A DNA stretch of 64,000 bases from Allopusillimonas ginsengisoli (GCA_005239165.1 RAPG01000013.1:62001-126000), one strand, 5' to 3'; positions 53,345 to 63,599 are shown, counted from the first letter of the stretch. A program made the numbers and translations. Notes: generated by a model not told the origin, from the letters alone.

Positions 53345-53674
53345 TTAGTTTCTTGAATTGTTGTGATGATACCGTCGGTTATTTCTCCGGTTTCCGGAAT
53401 TTTTCCGGTGTTGGTGATTGCTGTTATACGAGCGCCCCCTACTGTAAGACCTGCTGTCTTGAGTCAGGATATTGCCCAGCAGGCCGCCTGCGGCCGCGCC
53501 GCCGAGCATATAGATGGGGTCTCCACCGCCTGCGATGGCGCCAGCGGCTGTGCCCAGGCCGGCCCCAAGCATGGTGTTGTTGGTGCGCCGGTCATAGCCG
53601 GCACAGCCTGCCAGAGTGATTGCAAGCAGGCCGATGAGTGAAATCCGCGCGAGTTTGCCAGGTACGTTCATCAT
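53345..53674 (-). CDS. Glycine-zipper lipoprotein
   Basis: 109 residues from ATG 53674 (second ATG 53671 also has a suitable GGAG site). The signal peptide has a lipobox, ITLAGC, with Cys at residue 23. The mature part has a glycine-zipper stretch (MLGAGLGTAAGAIAGGGDPI and GGAAAGGLLGNIL) followed by an unusual tail rich in Asn, Arg, Ser and His. Glycine-zipper lipoproteins are outer-membrane or periplasmic; the function is unknown. The polar tail may vary among strains. Confidence 0.8.
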   Translation of the reverse strand: MMNVPGKLARISLIGLLAITLAGCAGYDRRTNNTMLGAGLGTAAGAIAGGGDPIYMLGGAAAGGLLGNILTQDSRSYSRGRSYNSNHQHRKNSGNRRNNRRYHHNNSRN

Positions 53675-53815
53675 GTCGCTCCTATGAAATAGTCATACTC
53701 AGCGTAGCCCTGGGCGACACGGCATACAAGCAATAATGCTTAAGCTGTAGTGCGTTGAAATACCTATGTATTTTTACAGTCTATCTGTAATGGCTCTGTA
53801 TTATTTCGCAAGTAA

Positions 53816-54193
53816 TTGAGTAACGTTTTAGGTGTTGAGAGCGCTTGCAGCGTGCACAGCCCCTGGCTTGATTGGGTTATTCGCCACAGTCCACGTGTGC
53901 AGTTAAAGGCGGTAGATCGCGTAAGCTTTCATATCGATAAAGGCGAAACCCTGGCGCTGGACGTGTCAGTGCAGGCCCAGGTCCTTAACTTGATGAAAGA
54001 CCTGACCGGAGCGGGGCGCACACGGGTGCCTGTGGGCGGCGAGGTGCCTAATCCGCTCAACCCGCCATCAGGCTGTACCTTCCACCCGCGCTGTCCTCAT
54101 GCTAATGAACGTTGCCGCCAGGAAGCGCCGCAGATGGTGTCATATGGCCATAGCCAGGCGGCCTGCCATGCGCTGGAAGAAGGCCGGCTCTAG
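53816..54193 (+). pseudogene. Dipeptide-type ABC transporter ATPase (DppF/OppF family), internally deleted remnant
   Basis: The frame encodes the N-terminus (VQLKAVDRVSFHIDKGETLAL), then jumps directly to DVSVQAQVLNLM, which normally follows Walker B, and then to the C-terminal Cys motif GCTFHPRCPHANERCRQEAPQ. Walker A, the signature and Walker B are all missing, so it cannot be an ATPase. The junction lies at CTGGCGCTGGAC, where both original flanks (LAL-V and SAL-D) would share GCGCTGG, suggesting deletion between short repeats. No permease or binding-protein genes remain nearby. Confidence 0.8.
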
Positions 54194-54646
54194 CTATTGG
54201 CTTGCTTGTTGTTGTAGCGCAACGCGTAGCGCTGTTGCGGCCTCATTGAGCGCCTCGGGCGATACCTGAGCGGCGGGGCCAATGGTGAGGCGCTGTTCTG
54301 AGATATAAGCGGGCGAGGTAATGTCTGCCTTGGTGTGCATGGGCACGACATGTGCATGTGCGTGGCTGATATCTGTGCCGGTAAATAAAAAGGCCACTCG
54401 CTCAACGCCATAGTGGGCTTTCATGATTTTTGCCAGTTTTTGGCCCAGTTGAACGATTTCCGCGGCAAGCGGCGCAGGCAGGTCATCAAAATAATCAAAA
54501 TGCTGACGAGGAATAATCAGCACATGGCCGGGCCTGATGGGCCGAATGTCCAGAAACGCTACCAGAGTGTCGGTTTCGTAAACAATGGTGGCAGGAATAG
54601 TCTTTTCGGCGATAGAACAGAAAAGACACGAATGGGACGACGGCAT
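54194..54646 (-). CDS. HIT family nucleotide hydrolase
   Basis: 150 residues. Histidine triad motif HAHAHVVPM near residue 95, preceded by FLFTGTDISHAHAHV, and GHVLIIPRQHFDYFDDL earlier. Two cysteines near the start (CLFCSI) match the zinc site of many bacterial HIT proteins. Members hydrolyse purine nucleoside phosphoramidates or dinucleoside polyphosphates. The stop abuts the end of the transporter remnant. Confidence 0.92.
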   Translation of the reverse strand: MPSSHSCLFCSIAEKTIPATIVYETDTLVAFLDIRPIRPGHVLIIPRQHFDYFDDLPAPLAAEIVQLGQKLAKIMKAHYGVERVAFLFTGTDISHAHAHVVPMHTKADITSPAYISEQRLTIGPAAQVSPEALNEAATALRVALQQQASQ

Positions 54647-54897
54647 GGTGCGGGGCTCCTCGGCATGGCATCACGGCGCTCCGGGGGGCGCCGTCAGCAC
54701 ATTAATCGTTATTGTTGCCAAAGAGGATATAGCATTATGTTGCTGCTACCGTCCAGCTGAGGGCTGGGTATGGCGTCTTGACTGCAGAGTAGTCACCCAG
54801 CATCGTTGACCAGCTATACCCCCTAATCGGCTGTAGGCCTGGCTCCCGCCCCCAGACGTTGTACCCATTTATTGGGCTTGATGTCGTTCCGGGGCGC

Positions 54898-54935
54898 TGA
54901 CATTGCCAGGCCTTGAACCAGGCCTGGCAATGTCA
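54898..54935. terminator. Long stem-loop downstream of nhaA
   Basis: TGACATTGCCAGGCCT (54898-54913) pairs perfectly with AGGCCTGGCAATGTCA (54920-54935), a 16-bp stem with a 6-base loop. It lies 15 bp after the nhaA stop (minus strand). There is no T-tract, so it may stabilise the 3' end or stop transcription by another means. The rest of the gap 54647-54950 (about 300 bp) shows no gene. Confidence 0.6.
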
Positions 54936-54950
54936 ACCAGATTTGGACTG

Positions 54951-56324
54951 TCAAACTGCTGCACTGTTGCGTAGGGCGGCGGCGCGTCGGGTAAATATCA
55001 TGCCCCACAGCAGACCTGCCACGGCGGCGATTGACGAGGCAATCAGCACGGCAAGTTTTGCGGCGCCTAACAACGTGGCATCATCAAAAGCCAGGTTGGC
55101 GATGAAGATAGACATCGTAAAGCCGATGCCGGCCAACATGCCAACCAGCAACATGCCGGGCCATGTGACGCCTGGGGGCAGGGAGCACCAGCCCAGGCGA
55201 ACCGCCAGCCAGCTCGCCGCCAACAACCCCACCGGTTTGCCAAGCACCAGAGCAATGACGATGCCGGCCATAACGCCCTGCGCGGCACCTGAACCCAGGT
55301 CAAACCCGTCGAGTGTTACCCCGGCGTTGGCGAGGGCAAAAAGCGGCATCACCCCATAAGCCACCCAGGGATGCAGTGCCATTTGCACGCGTGTGACAGG
55401 TGCCAGCAACTCGCGCTGCGCTTTGCGCAAGGTTTTGAGCGGCTGGGCAATTTCTTCTGGTGAGGTGTTGGTGGGCGACTGATCTTGCTTGCTCAGACCA
55501 GACACGGCTCCCTGCAGCATATCGAGTGGTCGCTCGTGCGTGTGGCGCGGGACGACGGGGGTCATCAGGCCCAGTACTACGCCCGCCAGCGTCGGATGCG
55601 CGCCGGTCTGCAGCATGCCTGTCCAGAGTATGGCGCCCGGTACGATGTAGGCCCAGGCCGAGCCTATGCCCATGCGTTGAAGAGTAATCACCATGATGAC
55701 GCCAACCCCCGCAACAAGAAGGCCGGAGAAATCTAGCCCGCCTGAGTAAAACGCGGCAATGATCAGCACGGCGACAATGTCATCAATGATGGCGACGGCG
55801 AGCAGGAAAATACGCAGATTGCCTGGAATAGACTTGCCCAGCAGGGCCAGTACACCCACGGCAAAGGCGATGTCAGTGGCCGTAGGCACTGCCCAGCCCT
55901 GACGCTGCAGCGCATCGCCGTTGAGGGCAAGGTAGGCAAGCGCTGGTATCAATACGCCACCCATGGCCGCAGCCAGCGGGAGTGAGGCAAGCCTCAGGCT
56001 GGAGAGCGCGCCCTCGTGTATTTCCCGGCGTATTTCCATGCCCACGACCAGAAAAAATACGGTCATCAGGGCATCATTGACCCAGAAGTGCAGCGACTGA
56101 GCGATGATGAAATCGCCTATGCCAAAAGAAAGATTGGTATGCCAAAGCGCGTGATAGCTGTCAGCGCCGGGTGAATTGGCCCAGATGAGCGCAACGGCGG
56201 CGGCCAGCAACAATGTGATGCCACTGACGGCTTCAATATGAAGAAAACGCTCGATGGCGGAGAAGGCGCGCTCGGTGACGGCCTGGGCGCGCGGGATGGA
56301 TTGCCTGGACGGGTGTCTATGCAT
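54951..56324 (-). CDS. nhaA: Na+/H+ antiporter NhaA
   Basis: 457 residues with about 12 hydrophobic segments. Conserved pieces are FLHIEAVSGITLLLAAAVALIWANSP, FWVNDALMTVFFLVVGMEIRRE and TATDIAFAVGVLALLG, with the aspartate pair in LLAVAIIDDIVAVLIIA needed for ion exchange. A hydrophilic insert lies near residue 280-320 (KQDQSPTNTSPEEIAQPL). It exports Na+ in exchange for H+ at alkaline pH. It has no operon partner. Confidence 0.94.
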   Translation of the reverse strand: MHRHPSRQSIPRAQAVTERAFSAIERFLHIEAVSGITLLLAAAVALIWANSPGADSYHALWHTNLSFGIGDFIIAQSLHFWVNDALMTVFFLVVGMEIRREIHEGALSSLRLASLPLAAAMGGVLIPALAYLALNGDALQRQGWAVPTATDIAFAVGVLALLGKSIPGNLRIFLLAVAIIDDIVAVLIIAAFYSGGLDFSGLLVAGVGVIMVITLQRMGIGSAWAYIVPGAILWTGMLQTGAHPTLAGVVLGLMTPVVPRHTHERPLDMLQGAVSGLSKQDQSPTNTSPEEIAQPLKTLRKAQRELLAPVTRVQMALHPWVAYGVMPLFALANAGVTLDGFDLGSGAAQGVMAGIVIALVLGKPVGLLAASWLAVRLGWCSLPPGVTWPGMLLVGMLAGIGFTMSIFIANLAFDDATLLGAAKLAVLIASSIAAVAGLLWGMIFTRRAAALRNSAAV

Positions 56325-56591
56325 AGTCGACGTGTCTCCGCGCGGCGGCCCGACCTACGCTTTAACCTGCCAGGCTGCACCATGCAGCCCTACACCCGGG
56401 CCGAAGTATACAGGCATAATGCACCATCATAGAGTGAGGGAAAACCCGTATATTGCGCCGTCAAATGTCGATTATTCAATTGCGGTTGAGGCAGGTTGCT
56501 GACCGGTATGTCTTACTAAAACCGTATCGTTGGTCCCTTGGGGGTGCATAGGCTGGCCGCCTGTCTATGCCGGCAGCCAGCCCGCATCGGA

Positions 56592-58523
<1,932 letters not shown>

Positions 58524-58566
58524 TAATGGAGCCGATAGGGAATTGTCTCGTGACTATAGAAAATAT

Positions 58567-58595
58567 GACGCAAGGTCGACGGACGACGCAAGGTC
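58567..58595. repeat. Direct repeat in the thiC leader
   Basis: GACGCAAGGTC occurs at 58567-58577 and again at 58585-58595, with 7 bases between. It lies between the TPP aptamer and thiC, i.e. in the expression platform region (on the RNA strand, GACCUUGCGUC twice). The repeated sequence could form alternative structures that mask the thiC start. Confidence 0.6.
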
Positions 58596-58610
58596 AGTAG
58601 AGGAACGAGC

Positions 58611-58694
58611 ACGCTCCCAGCATCGGCGTTATCCGTACTGGTACGAAGGGTTTTATCTCAACCCGCCGGACCAAGCCCGGTGAGTACCCCTGCG
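58611..58694 (-). ncRNA. TPP riboswitch (THI element) upstream of thiC
   Basis: Read on the minus strand, it contains AGGGGT at the 5' end, GGGTTGAGATAAAACCC (the P2 helix, with TTGAGA in place of the usual CUGAGA), TACCAGTACGGATAACGCCG (J2/4, P4 and P5) and the closing TGGGAGCG. This matches the THI-box order and its key bases. It should fold around thiamine pyrophosphate and reduce thiC expression. The U for C change in the first conserved element is a small departure from the consensus. Confidence 0.85.
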
Positions 58695-58765
58695 TGCTGC
58701 GTAGTATAGGTGATAAATGCAGTCGTATCCTCTCGGATATAAAAGAGGCTTTTTTATGCTTATGA

Positions 58766-58858
58766 CCTGCAACGTGTATAGAAAACGCGTTTTTCTATAC
58801 ACGTCTTCTGCAAAATGTATAAAAAATCGGGTTTTCTATACATATACACGTTGTCAGG
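58766..58858. repeat. Nested inverted repeats between thiC leader and the 3-hydroxyacyl-CoA dehydrogenase gene
   Basis: A 14-bp stem, ACGTGTATAGAAAA (58772-58785) with TTTTCTATACACGT (58791-58804), encloses CGCGT. A second hairpin of 12 bp with one mismatch, ATGTATAAAAAA (58815-58826) with TTTTCTATACAT (58832-58843), follows. CAACGTGTATA (58770-58780) also pairs with TATACACGTTG (58843-58853), and CCTG/CAGG extends this outwards with one bulge. The arms compete, so alternative folds are possible. The position between the leftward genes makes it a terminator, a thiC promoter element or a protein-binding array. Confidence 0.85.
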
Positions 58859-58877
58859 CGAGGTATGCCGCATGTCA

Positions 58878-59827
58878 TCAGGGCAGTTTGCCAACGGCTT
58901 TTTTGGCTTCAAGCAGCGTAATCAGCAGCTGATCACGTTTGGCCTTCAGGTCGGCATCGTCGTAAGACGACAGCTCTTCATTGACCCCCTGCTCTATTTT
59001 TTTTCTGGTGGCCTCGTTTAGCGGAGCGTGCCCCAGATCAGCCCACCATTCTTCGATCGGAGGCCCAAGGTGTTCGAGCGTATGCCCAATGCCGCCAACA
59101 CCGCCGGAAAAATGCAGGTTAAGAAAAGGCCCCAGTAAGGCCCAGCGCAAGCCTGGGCCATGAGAAATTGCCACATCAAGATCGGCTACCGACACCACGC
59201 CCTGGTCAACCAGATAGCAGGCCTCCTTCCACAGCGCTGCCTGCAGCCGGTTGGCGACGTGCCCTTTAACCTCTGCGCGTATATGTATGGGTTTTTTCCT
59301 ATGGCGGTATAAAACGCCATGGTGCGTGCGACGGTTTCTGACGAGGTTTGCTTGCCCGCCACGACTTCGACCAAAGGTATGAGGTGCGGGGGGTTAAAAG
59401 GATGACCCAGCACAATACGCTCAGGGTGTTTTGCGCCTTGCTGCATGTCAGACATGAGCAGGCCCGATGAACTGGACGCAATAATGACATCGTTGCGCGT
59501 GGACGCTTCTATCTCCGCAACGATACGGTGTTTGATGTCGAGGCGCTCGGGGCCGTTTTCCTGAATGAAGTCGGCATCTGCCACGGCGTCTGCAATACTG
59601 CCGGCAAAACGCAGTTTTTCAAGCGAGGCTTCGGGAGCAAGCCCTTGCTGTTGCAAGGCCGGCCAGAATGACTGCACCAGACGATGCAGCTCGGCTTCGG
59701 CGTCGGACGCAGGGTCGGAGGCGGCAACATACATGCCGCGTGCCAGAAAATAGGCCGCCCAGCTTGCCCCAATGACGCCTGTGCCGATGATAGCCACACG
59801 TTGTATCGTGGGTTCTTGCTGACTCAT
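58878..59827 (-). pseudogene. 3-Hydroxyacyl-CoA dehydrogenase family (L-carnitine dehydrogenase-like), frameshifted
   Basis: The first frame (from 59827) encodes the NAD Rossmann part (VAIIGTGVIGASWAAYFLARG) through VLGHPFNPPHLIPLVEVV to AIGKNPYIYAQ, then loses homology. The second frame, ending at 58878, encodes VSVADLDVAISHGPGLRWALLGPFLNLHFSGG. One extra A in the coding-strand A6 run (59292-59297) restores GKKPIHIRAEVKGHVANRLQ and a 316-residue protein of normal length. The family oxidises L-carnitine or 3-hydroxyacyl-CoA with NAD. The break point is a canonical A-AAA-AAC heptamer read in frame, so besides sequencing error a ribosomal -1 shift is conceivable. Confidence 0.85.
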
Positions 59828-60073
59828 TATTGCTTTCCTTGAAGTGATCAGTTGGGCCGGAACCGGTCCGGCATAAACGAAATAGGATGGTGCGCGCTAG
59901 CATGAAGCCATGACGACGCTTCAAACTACCAAAATCATAGGCTTCAGGGGGCGCGGCAGGCAAGCTGATGCGCAGAATTTTGAGTAGCCGGGAGTTACGA
60001 ATGGCGGCTTTTGCGCCCCTTGGCCTTGCGGTACGATGACTATTCTCTTCTCTGTCCGAGCGCAGGAGCAATC

Positions 60074-60784
60074 ATGACCTACGAATTATGGTACTGGAAT
60101 GGCATTCCGGGACGCGGTGAGTTTGTTCGGCTGGCCCTTGAAGCCGGGGCCATTGCGTACCGGGACTGTGCCCGCGAAAAGGGGGGCGAGCCTTCTTTGT
60201 TGATGGGCGATATGCAAAAAGATCGCAAGCACCCGCCCTTTGCGCCACCTTATCTGGTAGCCGATGATATGGTTATTGCACAGACAGCCGCCATTTTGTT
60301 GTTTCTGGGCGAACGACACGGCCTGGCGCCCGAAGGCACCAAAGCCCGCATGTGGGTGCATCAGCTACAGCTGACTATCGCCGATTTGGTGGTCGAAGCC
60401 CATGATGTACATCATCCCATCGCCTCAGGCATGTACTACGAGGAGCAGCGTGATGAGGCGCTGCGTCGGGCCCCTGATTTTCGCGACAACCGCCTGCCCA
60501 AGTACCTGGGTTATTTTGAGACCGTGCTGGCGCAACGCGAGGGCTGGCTGGTTGAAGGCAACACGTGGTCATATGCCGATCTGTCGTTATTCCAGGTAGT
60601 AGATGGCTTGCGGTTCGCGTTTCCTCAGCGAATGTCGAAATTGGCGCAAAACCACGAGCGGGTCATGGCGTTGCATGAGCGCGTGGCTGCGTTGCCTGAG
60701 CTTCAGGATTATCTGGGAAGTGATCGCCGGCTGTCTTTCGGCGACGGTTTGTTCCGCCACTATCCCGAGCTTGATGCGACATAG
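60074..60784 (+). CDS. Glutathione S-transferase-like protein
   Basis: 236 residues from ATG 60074, with AGGAG 5-6 bases upstream; a more upstream in-frame start (60011) lacks support. Thioredoxin-like N-domain with YELWYWNGIPGRGEFVRLALE and PPYLVADDMVIAQTAAILLFLG (the cis-Pro/Ser loop), then an all-helical C-domain (YADLSLFQVVDGLRFAFPQ). Its opening resembles sigma/alpha-like GSTs. Function is probably detoxification. It is divergent from the 3-hydroxyacyl-CoA dehydrogenase gene (246-bp gap without a further gene). Confidence 0.9.
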   Translation: MTYELWYWNGIPGRGEFVRLALEAGAIAYRDCAREKGGEPSLLMGDMQKDRKHPPFAPPYLVADDMVIAQTAAILLFLGERHGLAPEGTKARMWVHQLQLTIADLVVEAHDVHHPIASGMYYEEQRDEALRRAPDFRDNRLPKYLGYFETVLAQREGWLVEGNTWSYADLSLFQVVDGLRFAFPQRMSKLAQNHERVMALHERVAALPELQDYLGSDRRLSFGDGLFRHYPELDAT

Positions 60785-60792
60785 GACTGCCG

Positions 60793-60842
60793 ACTGGCAA
60801 CTGGCAACTGGCAACTGGACGACTGCCAACTGCCAACTGCCG
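60793..60842 (+). repeat. Heptamer tandem repeat after the GST gene
   Basis: ACTGGCA is repeated three times (60793-60813), followed by ACTGGAC and then a variant array of ACTGCCA copies (to about 60842). It is about seven imperfect units of 7 bp, lying 8 bp after the GST stop. A simple-sequence tract that may vary in copy number. Confidence 0.75.
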
Positions 60843-60937
60843 GCCGCCGATAGTGCGATGTCCATACCCAGGTGCCGGACATTAAGTGCTCATGATGCTA
60901 TGCCCAGCATCGCGTCTGGAACCGTACCGTCACGGTG

Positions 60938-61522
60938 TTATGTCTGCCAGTCTAGCGACCAGGCGGCTGAGTGGGCATTTTGCAGCCAGAGCATGCAGGA
61001 CAGTGTCTTGGCATCGGTTACCGCGCCGCTGCGGCAGGCCTCAAGCAACTCATTAATAGGCAGGCTGTGAACCTCGAGAAACTCATCTTTGTCCAGTTGC
61101 TGCTGGCCGGCAACCAGGTCGCGTGCGAAGAAGATATGGATGACTTCGGTGGAGTAGGCAATGGCAAGATGCAGCTTGCCAGCGCATGCCCATTGCCTGG
61201 CGGTGTAGCCGGTTTCTTCGAGTAGTTCGCGCCGGGCGCATGCGAGAGGATCTTCGCCGGGGTCTAGCTTGCCTGCCGGAAACTCTGTCATGACTTGCCC
61301 TACGGGGTAGCGAAACTGGCGTTCAAGCAGCACGTGATCGTCGTCCAGCAAGGGGATAATGACGACGGCACCAGGGTGAACGATATATTCGCGGCTGGAT
61401 ACTTCGCCATCGGGTAATCGTACCGTGTCGCGACGCGCTTTAAGAAAGCTGCCTTCGAAAAGGGTTTGACTTTCAATGCGGGTCTCAGCCAGGTTGGCGT
61501 CGGTAAATTGGCGTGTTTTCAT
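60938..61522 (-). CDS. NUDIX hydrolase, ADP-ribose pyrophosphatase-like
   Basis: 194 residues. The Nudix box is GKLDPGEDPLACARRELLEETGY, with the usual REL-EE-G pattern. Flanking segments VVIIPLLDDDHVLLERQFRYPVGQ and HIFFARDLVAGQQQLDKDEFLEVHSL are typical of ADP-ribose pyrophosphatase NudF. It hydrolyses ADP-ribose to AMP and ribose 5-phosphate. It has no operon partner. Confidence 0.93.
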   Translation of the reverse strand: MKTRQFTDANLAETRIESQTLFEGSFLKARRDTVRLPDGEVSSREYIVHPGAVVIIPLLDDDHVLLERQFRYPVGQVMTEFPAGKLDPGEDPLACARRELLEETGYTARQWACAGKLHLAIAYSTEVIHIFFARDLVAGQQQLDKDEFLEVHSLPINELLEACRSGAVTDAKTLSCMLWLQNAHSAAWSLDWQT

Positions 61523-61666
61523 GTGAGTACAAAGTGGTGCAGGGCGGCCACTGGTTAGCGGCCATTGCGTCGTGGTGTGGAGCAGCTATGGCGGTCAGGC
61601 AACCTTCGGACCTGAACAATATGGCTCAGAGTCTTGCTGCTGATCGCCGCAAACTATGGCAGTGTG

Positions 61667-62389
61667 TCAGGCCTGCTGGGTGTATGGGTCTGCCTGGCGC
61701 GAAAAGCGTCTTGAGATTTTCCAGATGTGTGCTGGCGGCAGGTTGGCGATAACGGTTTCGGTACGTCGGGCCCGCAAACCCAGGCGATCAAGCAGCCGTC
61801 TGGGTACGGGACAATTTGGACCGTAGGTAAACAGCAGCATAAAGCCCCCCGGGCGCAGATGTACAAACGTGCCCTGCAGAATATCAAGCTGATGGCGCGC
61901 CGACATGTTCAGCAACGGCAGCCCGCAAATGGCGACACCCGCGCGCTCCTCCGGGAAAAGACGAAGTCGCGCCAGCTTGGTGGCACTTGTTTCATGTACC
62001 TGGGCGCCCGGAAACTCGTCGCGCAGCTGATGCGCAAACCGTGCACAGGTTTCTATTAGCACCAGATTTTGCGCAAGAAAGCCTTGGGCGACGAGGGCCC
62101 GCGTAAAAGAACCTGTTCCGGCACCAAGCTCAAGACAGGGCCCGTCAAACGGGTTGGCTTCGCGTGTGATCGCTGTGGCCAGCCGTGCACTTGAGGGCCA
62201 GATTGCCCCAATGCTTCGGGGGTTGGCCCGCCACGCTCGAATAAAACTGACGCGTTCGGCCACCCATGGCACATTGGCGGCGTGCCCCAGTGCAAAACTC
62301 AGGAAGCGACTGACATGCCCCAGCGGGCGTGAGAGCACAGGGCTGAACCGAAGGCTGAATGACTCTCCGGTCGAAGCTTTGAGCGGCAT
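61667..62389 (-). CDS. SAM-dependent methyltransferase (phospholipid N-methyltransferase-like)
   Basis: 240 residues. Class I methyltransferase with SAM motif I LELGAGTGSFTRALVAQGF, followed by LVLIETCARFAHQL and AICGLPLLNM. The upstream part, FIRAWRANPRSIGAIWPSSARLATAI, is the pattern of the PmtA-type phospholipid methyltransferases. It may methylate phosphatidylethanolamine, but the substrate is not certain. It stands alone. Confidence 0.8.
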   Translation of the reverse strand: MPLKASTGESFSLRFSPVLSRPLGHVSRFLSFALGHAANVPWVAERVSFIRAWRANPRSIGAIWPSSARLATAITREANPFDGPCLELGAGTGSFTRALVAQGFLAQNLVLIETCARFAHQLRDEFPGAQVHETSATKLARLRLFPEERAGVAICGLPLLNMSARHQLDILQGTFVHLRPGGFMLLFTYGPNCPVPRRLLDRLGLRARRTETVIANLPPAHIWKISRRFSRQADPYTQQA

Positions 62390-62796
62390 GCACGATCTCC
62401 TGAATGGCTTAGCTGTTTGCCCAACTGCGAGGATGGAAAGGTAAACAGCTCAAATTAAAAGCGTACTACGAAGTAGATGTGACCGGCATGGGTGTTACCC
62501 ATGCTAACGTAAGAAAATGCCCGCTGTAGCGGTCTGCGAGATACATTGCTAAAACATGTGCGGAAGCGCTTGCATGAAATCGCAGTTGGGTATGGCAATT
62601 GCTTAGTTTCTGCATTAAACATCATCTGGAGTAATCATGACGAATTTTATGATTCCGGACAGCCATCATTCGCCAGCTGAAGGCATACCTCTCCAGGTAT
62701 AGTAAACATGCTGGCGGCTTAAACACAGGCGGCGCGGTCGCATGGCTGCGCTTTTCAACCACCGGCCTGAAAGCCGGCAACTCTCGGAGCATTTGC
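62390..62796. other. Intergenic region with a hairpin, no clear gene
   Basis: 407 bp between the methyltransferase and DUF883 genes. GCATGGG-TGTTA-CCCATGC (62486-62504) forms a 7-bp hairpin. A 21-codon frame at 62637-62702 has GGAG 6 bases upstream and is listed separately. Nothing else was recognised. Confidence 0.7.
62637..62702 (+). CDS. Possible 21-residue small protein
   Basis: ATG 62637 is preceded by CTGGAG with 6 bases spacing, a good site. The frame is short: MTNFMIPDSHHSPAEGIPLQ and one further residue before TAG. No homology is recognised and there is no signal peptide or membrane segment. It may be an accidental frame. Confidence 0.2.
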   Translation: MTNFMIPDSHHSPAEGIPLQV

Positions 62797-63153
62797 ATGA
62801 ACGACAAAACCAATCCCGACGACGGAGATGTATTCGATGATAAAGCCGATAGCGAGCAAGTAAAGGCCAGCTTTAATAACCTCGTTGCGAGTGCCGAAGA
62901 TTTGCTTAAGACCACGGCGAGCTACAGCGGTGCAGAGGTCCAGGCGGCACGCGACAAACTACGCCTGCAACTCGACATGGCCGGAAGGCAGCTCGACGAT
63001 TATCGCGGCACTATAGAAGAACGACTGTGCCATACGGTAAAGGCGGGCGAGCGCTGCATACGTGAGCACCCCTGGAAATCCGTAGGTTTGGCCGCCGTGG
63101 CGGGCATGATCTGGGCCAAGCTGATGGCTGGCGGCGACGACAGGCGATTGTAA
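62797..63153 (+). CDS. DUF883 family protein (ElaB/YqjD-like)
   Basis: 118 residues, with CGGAG upstream. An acidic N-terminus is followed by a long amphipathic helical region (VKASFNNLVASAEDLLKTTASYSG to RCIREHPWKSVGLAAVAGMIWAKLMAGG). The C-terminal hydrophobic segment is the family's membrane anchor. ElaB and YqjD associate with ribosomes and the inner membrane and are stationary-phase genes in E. coli. Confidence 0.9.
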   Translation: MNDKTNPDDGDVFDDKADSEQVKASFNNLVASAEDLLKTTASYSGAEVQAARDKLRLQLDMAGRQLDDYRGTIEERLCHTVKAGERCIREHPWKSVGLAAVAGMIWAKLMAGGDDRRL

Positions 63154-63176
63154 ATTGGTACTCTGACTTGTGGTAA

Positions 63177-63191
63177 TGAGAATGATTTGCA
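63177..63191 (+). promoter_or_regulatory. Candidate Fur box
   Basis: TGAGAATGATTTGCA matches the 7-1-7 Fur consensus TGATAATNATTATCA at 11 of the 14 informative positions. It lies 111 bp upstream of the DUF3649 gene, which with the following PepSY gene is typical of iron-regulated siderophore-uptake loci. Confidence 0.6.
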
Positions 63192-63301
63192 ATAATTGCG
63201 CAATTCTTCTCACCTGTTGCGGGTGCCCGGCGGCATCTTCCTGCCAATTACCGGTGCCCTGCAACAGACACTAAGCGGCACCAGGCCGCAGCACGGGTCA
63301 G

Positions 63302-63598
63302 ATGGGTAAATTCATTTCAGCGGTCTACGCCCGAGGGCCGTTAGTTTCAAGGGTTGTGGCAGCCTTATTTGGTGGTTACTTCCTTGCCGCACTCGTCGCT
63401 GTCGCTGCCATCGCCTTGCCCCTTGAGCAGGGTGAAGCGGTCATAGCTGGCATGTTGGCCAGTTTCCTGATGTATGCGGCCTCCGTCATTTGGGTATTTG
63501 CTGCGGGTAGCGCCACGCGCGCCTGGGCGGGGCTGATGGCGTGTGGCTTGCCGTTCGGTGTTGTGGCGTGGCTGGTTACCCGAACCGCGGGTGCATAA
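63302..63598 (+). CDS. DUF3649-type membrane protein, iron uptake-associated
   Basis: 98 residues with three hydrophobic segments (VVAALFGGYFLAALVAVAAIAL, AGMLASFLMYAASVIWVFAAGS and GLMACGLPFGVVAWLVT). The pattern matches the DUF3649 family, small inner-membrane proteins found beside PepSY-domain proteins and TonB-dependent siderophore receptors. A candidate Fur box precedes it and the next gene starts 1 bp after its stop codon. Confidence 0.82.
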   Translation: MGKFISAVYARGPLVSRVVAALFGGYFLAALVAVAAIALPLEQGEAVIAGMLASFLMYAASVIWVFAAGSATRAWAGLMACGLPFGVVAWLVTRTAGA

Positions 63599-63599
63599 G

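Noticed and set aside
60793..60842. CRISPR-like short array
   Set aside because: Seven-base units without spacers; simple tandem repeat.
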